Source: Desulfosarcina widdelii (GTDB taxonomy: Bacteria; Desulfobacterota; Desulfobacteria; Desulfobacterales; Desulfosarcinaceae). Taken from it: a stretch of 64,000 nucleotides of DNA. The stretch is taken from the NCBI RefSeq assembly GCF_009688965.1, contig NZ_AP021875.1, positions 1,054,001 through 1,118,000 of the forward strand. The letters are read 5' to 3'. Position 1 is the stretch's first letter. Every line of letters begins with the position of its first letter. The position numbers were made by a program, and so were the translations under genes. Below are positions 61,504-64,000 of this stretch, piece after piece. The notes beneath the pieces were generated by a model. It was given only the letters and a program-made list of their open reading frames with translations, was not told where the DNA came from and did no database searches.

Positions 61504-62790
61504 TCACGACCCTACAAGAAACAGACTCAACCACGGCACGTAAGTAATCACCACCAGAACAACCAGCAGCAGTAGCAGGTATGGAATCGAGGCTCGGTAA
61601 AGCAAAGTCACCGGTTTTTCAAATTTCAGGCTGGAAATGAACAGGTTGATGCCCACCGGCGGCGTGGAGTAGCCGATTTCCAGGTTCACCAGGAAAATCA
61701 CGCACAGGTGAATGGGATCCACCCCGTAGGACAGAGCGATGGGAATAATGATGGGCACCACGATGACGATGGCCGAAAAGATGTCCATGATGCAGCCTAC
61801 GGCCAGCAAAAACAGATTCAGACCGGCCAGGAACATCAATTTACTTTCGCAAAAGGTCGTCAGGAAAACGAGGATCCGGTTGGGAATCCGCTCATCCACC
61901 AGAAACCCGGTGAACCCCAGGGCGAATCCCAGGATGACGATGATGGCGCCGGACAGGACCGCGCTTTCAACGATGATCGACGGCAACTGGCGCCAAAACG
62001 AGACCTCCTTCAGAACGAAGCACTCCACCACCACGGCGTAGACCAGCACCACAGCCGAAACTTCTGCAATGGTGACGAACCCGCCGTACACCCCCGCCAG
62101 AATGATGCCGATCACCGGCCAGTCCCAGATGCCGGCGACAAAGGCGGTTTTCACCCGTTGGAAGGAGATGTCGCTTTGGGGACGTCTCTGCGGTGCACCC
62201 ATTTGTTTGAAAAAAGCGTAGCCACTAAGCACCACAATGAGCAGGATTCCCGGTACCAGCGCGGCCTTGAAAATCCTGCTGATATCCACCTGGGCGATCA
62301 CCCCGTAAAGGATCACGGGCAGGCTCGGCGGAAACAGCAGCCCCAGGCTTCCAGAAGTGGTCAAGAGCCCCAGGGTGAATTTTTCCTCGTATCCCCTGCT
62401 TCGCATCACCGGATAGAGAATGCTGCCCAGGGCCACAATGGTCACACCGCTGGCGCCGGTCAGGGCCGTAAAGAAGGCGCAGGAACACAGGGCTGCGATG
62501 GCCATTCCGCCGGGCAGCCATCCCAGCAGGGCTTCGATGAAATCCATGATGCGCTGGGGGGCCCGGGTTTCGGTGAGCAGGCAGCCTACGAAGGTGAACA
62601 GCGGCAGGGCCACCAGGACCGGCATGGATCCCAGACGGTTCATCTCGATCAGAATCATCTGCAGGGCCAGAAGGTCATGGTCCACAAAGAATAAACAGGC
62701 CATGGACAGCGCCGCGATAACCGTGAACACCGGGGTTTCCAGCAGCGCCAGCGTCAAAATGGCCAGAATGGCGAGGGTCAGTGGATTCAT
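61504..62790 (-). CDS. dctM: TRAP transporter large permease subunit DctM
   Basis: 428 aa with about 12 membrane helices. Typical family stretches are LFTFVGCLLTETRAPQRIMDFIEAL, FFTALTGASGVTIVALGSILYPVMRSRGYEEKFTLGLLTTSGSLGLLFPPSLPVILYGVI (the GASGVT and LPPSLPVI region) and PIALSYGVDPIHLCVIFLVNLEIGYSTPPVGINLF. It carries the substrate path of the TRAP transporter, driven by Na+. Its start overlaps the dctQ stop by 4 bases; dctP lies upstream, giving the order dctP-dctQ-dctM. Substrate unknown. Confidence 0.93.
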   Translation of the reverse strand: MNPLTLAILAILTLALLETPVFTVIAALSMACLFFVDHDLLALQMILIEMNRLGSMPVLVALPLFTFVGCLLTETRAPQRIMDFIEALLGWLPGGMAIAALCSCAFFTALTGASGVTIVALGSILYPVMRSRGYEEKFTLGLLTTSGSLGLLFPPSLPVILYGVIAQVDISRIFKAALVPGILLIVVLSGYAFFKQMGAPQRRPQSDISFQRVKTAFVAGIWDWPVIGIILAGVYGGFVTIAEVSAVVLVYAVVVECFVLKEVSFWRQLPSIIVESAVLSGAIIVILGFALGFTGFLVDERIPNRILVFLTTFCESKLMFLAGLNLFLLAVGCIMDIFSAIVIVVPIIIPIALSYGVDPIHLCVIFLVNLEIGYSTPPVGINLFISSLKFEKPVTLLYRASIPYLLLLLVVLVVITYVPWLSLFLVGS

Positions 62791-63344
62791 CGGCCCGACT
62801 CGCCTGTGGCAGCCGAATCACCGGAGGGGTGGGAATCGGGTGAGACCATCAGCGCAGCCAGGTAGCGAAAGGCGGTGGAACCGAAAAAAATGGGAAAAAT
62901 AATCGCCAGCCATCCCCAACCGCCGAACATGGCGATTTCGTTGCGCACGAAATCGATGGAGGTGATCAGCAGCCCGGCCATGACCGCGGCACCGAACAGG
63001 CTCACGACGCGACCGGACCATTTTCGGACGGTTTGGCTGCAATATCGCAGCACGAGTTCCAGACGGATGTGCCGGCGCTGTTTGAGGGCCAGGGAGGCGC
63101 CCAGCAGGGCCATCCACAGAACCAGGCTGGGGGCGGATTCAAAAATTCGATGGGAAGGCAGATGAAAAAGGTTGCGCGACAGGATGCTGAACAGGACGGC
63201 AGCCACCAGCAGGGCGAAGCAGGCTACGATGACGCATTTTTCAATCCGCGCCAATGCATCGTCCAGTCGTTTGATAAATCGGGTCACAGATTTTTTGATG
63301 GGTAACGTAAGGGTGGAAGATAATAACGACTCATATTCCCGCAT
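62787..63344 (-). CDS. dctQ: TRAP transporter small permease subunit DctQ
   Basis: 185 aa from ATG 63344, with no ribosome site visible there; the true start could be nearer the first helix. Four membrane helices: about 34-54 (CVIVACFALLVAAVLFSILSR), 70-88, 107-127 and 148-172. SRNLFHLPSHRIFESAPSLVLWMALLGASLALKQRRHIRLELV is a typical DctQ stretch. It is an accessory membrane subunit that joins the binding protein to DctM. It overlaps dctM by 4 bases. Confidence 0.85.
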   Translation of the reverse strand: MREYESLLSSTLTLPIKKSVTRFIKRLDDALARIEKCVIVACFALLVAAVLFSILSRNLFHLPSHRIFESAPSLVLWMALLGASLALKQRRHIRLELVLRYCSQTVRKWSGRVVSLFGAAVMAGLLITSIDFVRNEIAMFGGWGWLAIIFPIFFGSTAFRYLAALMVSPDSHPSGDSAATGESGR

Positions 63345-63383
63345 GGGGCAAAACACAAATCCCAAATTCCAAATCTCAACCAA

Positions 63384-63627
63384 CTAACCAACCAATAAAA
63401 CCAACAACTAAAATCCCCACATCCCAGATCTGATCATTCACCGCCCCCTTCGCTCGAGACACAACGATCGTACAGGGTTTTATAGGACACGGATAAACGC
63501 GGATGAACACGGATCGGTTAATACGCCCAGCCTTCGGCTGAAAACCAACAAACCAACAAACCAATCCAACCAATAAAACCAATCAACAAATCAACCAACT
63601 TTTCCTCTGCGTCTCTGCGGTGAACAA
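63384..63627. other. gene-free gap with short tandem AACCAACC-type repeats
   Basis: Between dctQ and dctP, simple CAACCAACTAACC-type tracts lie at 63378-63408 and about 63543-63600. Between them is CACGGATAAACGCGGATGAAC, whose reverse complement occurs in the gap before pfaD (43166-43183). No promoter or terminator can be picked confidently. A small ORF overlaps it but is low-complexity and is not called. Confidence 0.5.
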
Positions 63628-64000
63628 TCACTTTTTTCCAGCCCGGTATTCCGCAATCAACCCCCGGATGCGGTCCAGCAATTCCTGGGAGTATAGGGAG
63701 GGAACGCTCATCTCGTAATTTTTCTGCGCACTGCGCTGAAATGAAGCGATCTGCTCGGATGTGGGCGCGATCCTTTCGATGCCGGCTTCCTGGATTACCT
63801 GCATGGCCTCGTCGTTGTCCCTGCGGGTCAGCCGGACCAGTTCGGCGGAATATTGTTTGACCAGACGGCTGACAATCTCCCGGTTTTCAGGCTTCAGCCG
63901 GTAAAAGGCGCTTTTGGTCATCAACAGGGCGCCGGTGGAGTTGACCATGGGAAAATCGAGCAGGTATCGGACCCTCGCGTACCACTGAAAGGCAACGGCT
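63628..64000 (-). CDS. dctP: TRAP transporter solute-binding protein DctP, C-terminal end
   Basis: The window edge cuts this gene; only the last 124 codons are seen, open through base 64000. The sequence begins AVAFQWYARVRYLLDFPMVNSTGALLMTKSAFYRLKPENREIV, which is the typical C-terminal hinge and last strand of DctP proteins, and continues as a charged helix. The 245-base gap to dctQ is longer than usual for such operons. The signal peptide and carboxylate-binding residues lie outside the window. Confidence 0.85.
   Translation of the reverse strand, partial: AVAFQWYARVRYLLDFPMVNSTGALLMTKSAFYRLKPENREIVSRLVKQYSAELVRLTRRDNDEAMQVIQEAGIERIAPTSEQIASFQRSAQKNYEMSVPSLYSQELLDRIRGLIAEYRAGKK

Noticed and set aside
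63378..63600. Possible CRISPR-like array in the AACCAACC repeat tracts
   Set aside because: Units are only 4-8 bases, irregular, and there are no spacers of uniform size or cas genes nearby.
1..64000. tRNA or rRNA genes
   Set aside because: No TTCGA-type T-loop with matching acceptor stem or rRNA-like stretch was found by eye on either strand; a tRNAscan-type search would settle this.

Overview
The window is one dense bacterial chromosome segment with no rRNA, tRNA, CRISPR or phage genes that I could recognise. Gene content points to a mesophilic, GC-rich deltaproteobacterial sulfate reducer of the Desulfobacterales (Desulfosarcina/Desulfococcus-like). The grounds are a korDABC 2-oxoacid:ferredoxin oxidoreductase, split GlcD/Hdr-type Fe-S modules, several TRAP transporters, a PUFA-synthase-like lipid locus and many palindromic intergenic repeats. 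The taxonomic call is inference from gene content, not from a marker gene.

Layout. 1-3047: end of a DUF2760 gene and a divergent Hsp70. 3176-6156: small membrane protein plus an SLC5-type (CbrA-like) sensor kinase. 6171-7193 (-): cation diffusion facilitator. 7394-9594: small conserved proteins, YceD/DUF177 and a membrane protein. 9817-12383 (-): a protein with a C-terminal J-domain and an aspartate kinase. 12596-24032: GntR regulator, lipoprotein, TAXI-TRAP transporter, then a tightly overlapping catabolic run (creatininase-like, MmgE/PrpD, methyltransferase, GlcD, HdrC-like, HdrB-like, MFS). 24118-27684: DUF1847 protein and korDABC. 27882-28787 (-): tandem UspA.

29005-53381 is the most remarkable part: a secondary-lipid locus. 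It holds a 2335-aa KS-CLF-AT-DH-DH megasynthase (PfaC/Pfa3-like), OleB, OleC and OleD homologues directly behind it, then a small exported protein, PepP, XerD and an HD hydrolase. A PfaD-type enoyl reductase, a divergent MerR-like regulator, a 2229-aa KS-AT-ACPx3-KR-DH megasynthase (PfaA/Pfa2-like) and an FAH-family hydrolase overlapping its end follow, closed by a strong hairpin terminator. OleBCD normally turn the beta-keto acid made by OleA into an olefin through a beta-lactone. No OleA is in the window, so a PUFA-type synthase may feed OleBCD directly. That would be a polyene-hydrocarbon or beta-lactone pathway I do not know to be described.

The right end carries serA (-), a solitary SPPY DNA methyltransferase, the flagellar-type pair FliK-like/FlhB-like (-), small unknown genes, DarP (-), a small exported protein (-) and a dctPQM TRAP operon (-) cut by the window edge. 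Two related families of 105-145-bp palindromic elements (copies at 9703, 55294 and 56992; and at 59051, 59660 and 60284) are scattered between genes, and their terminal stems vary while remaining paired.
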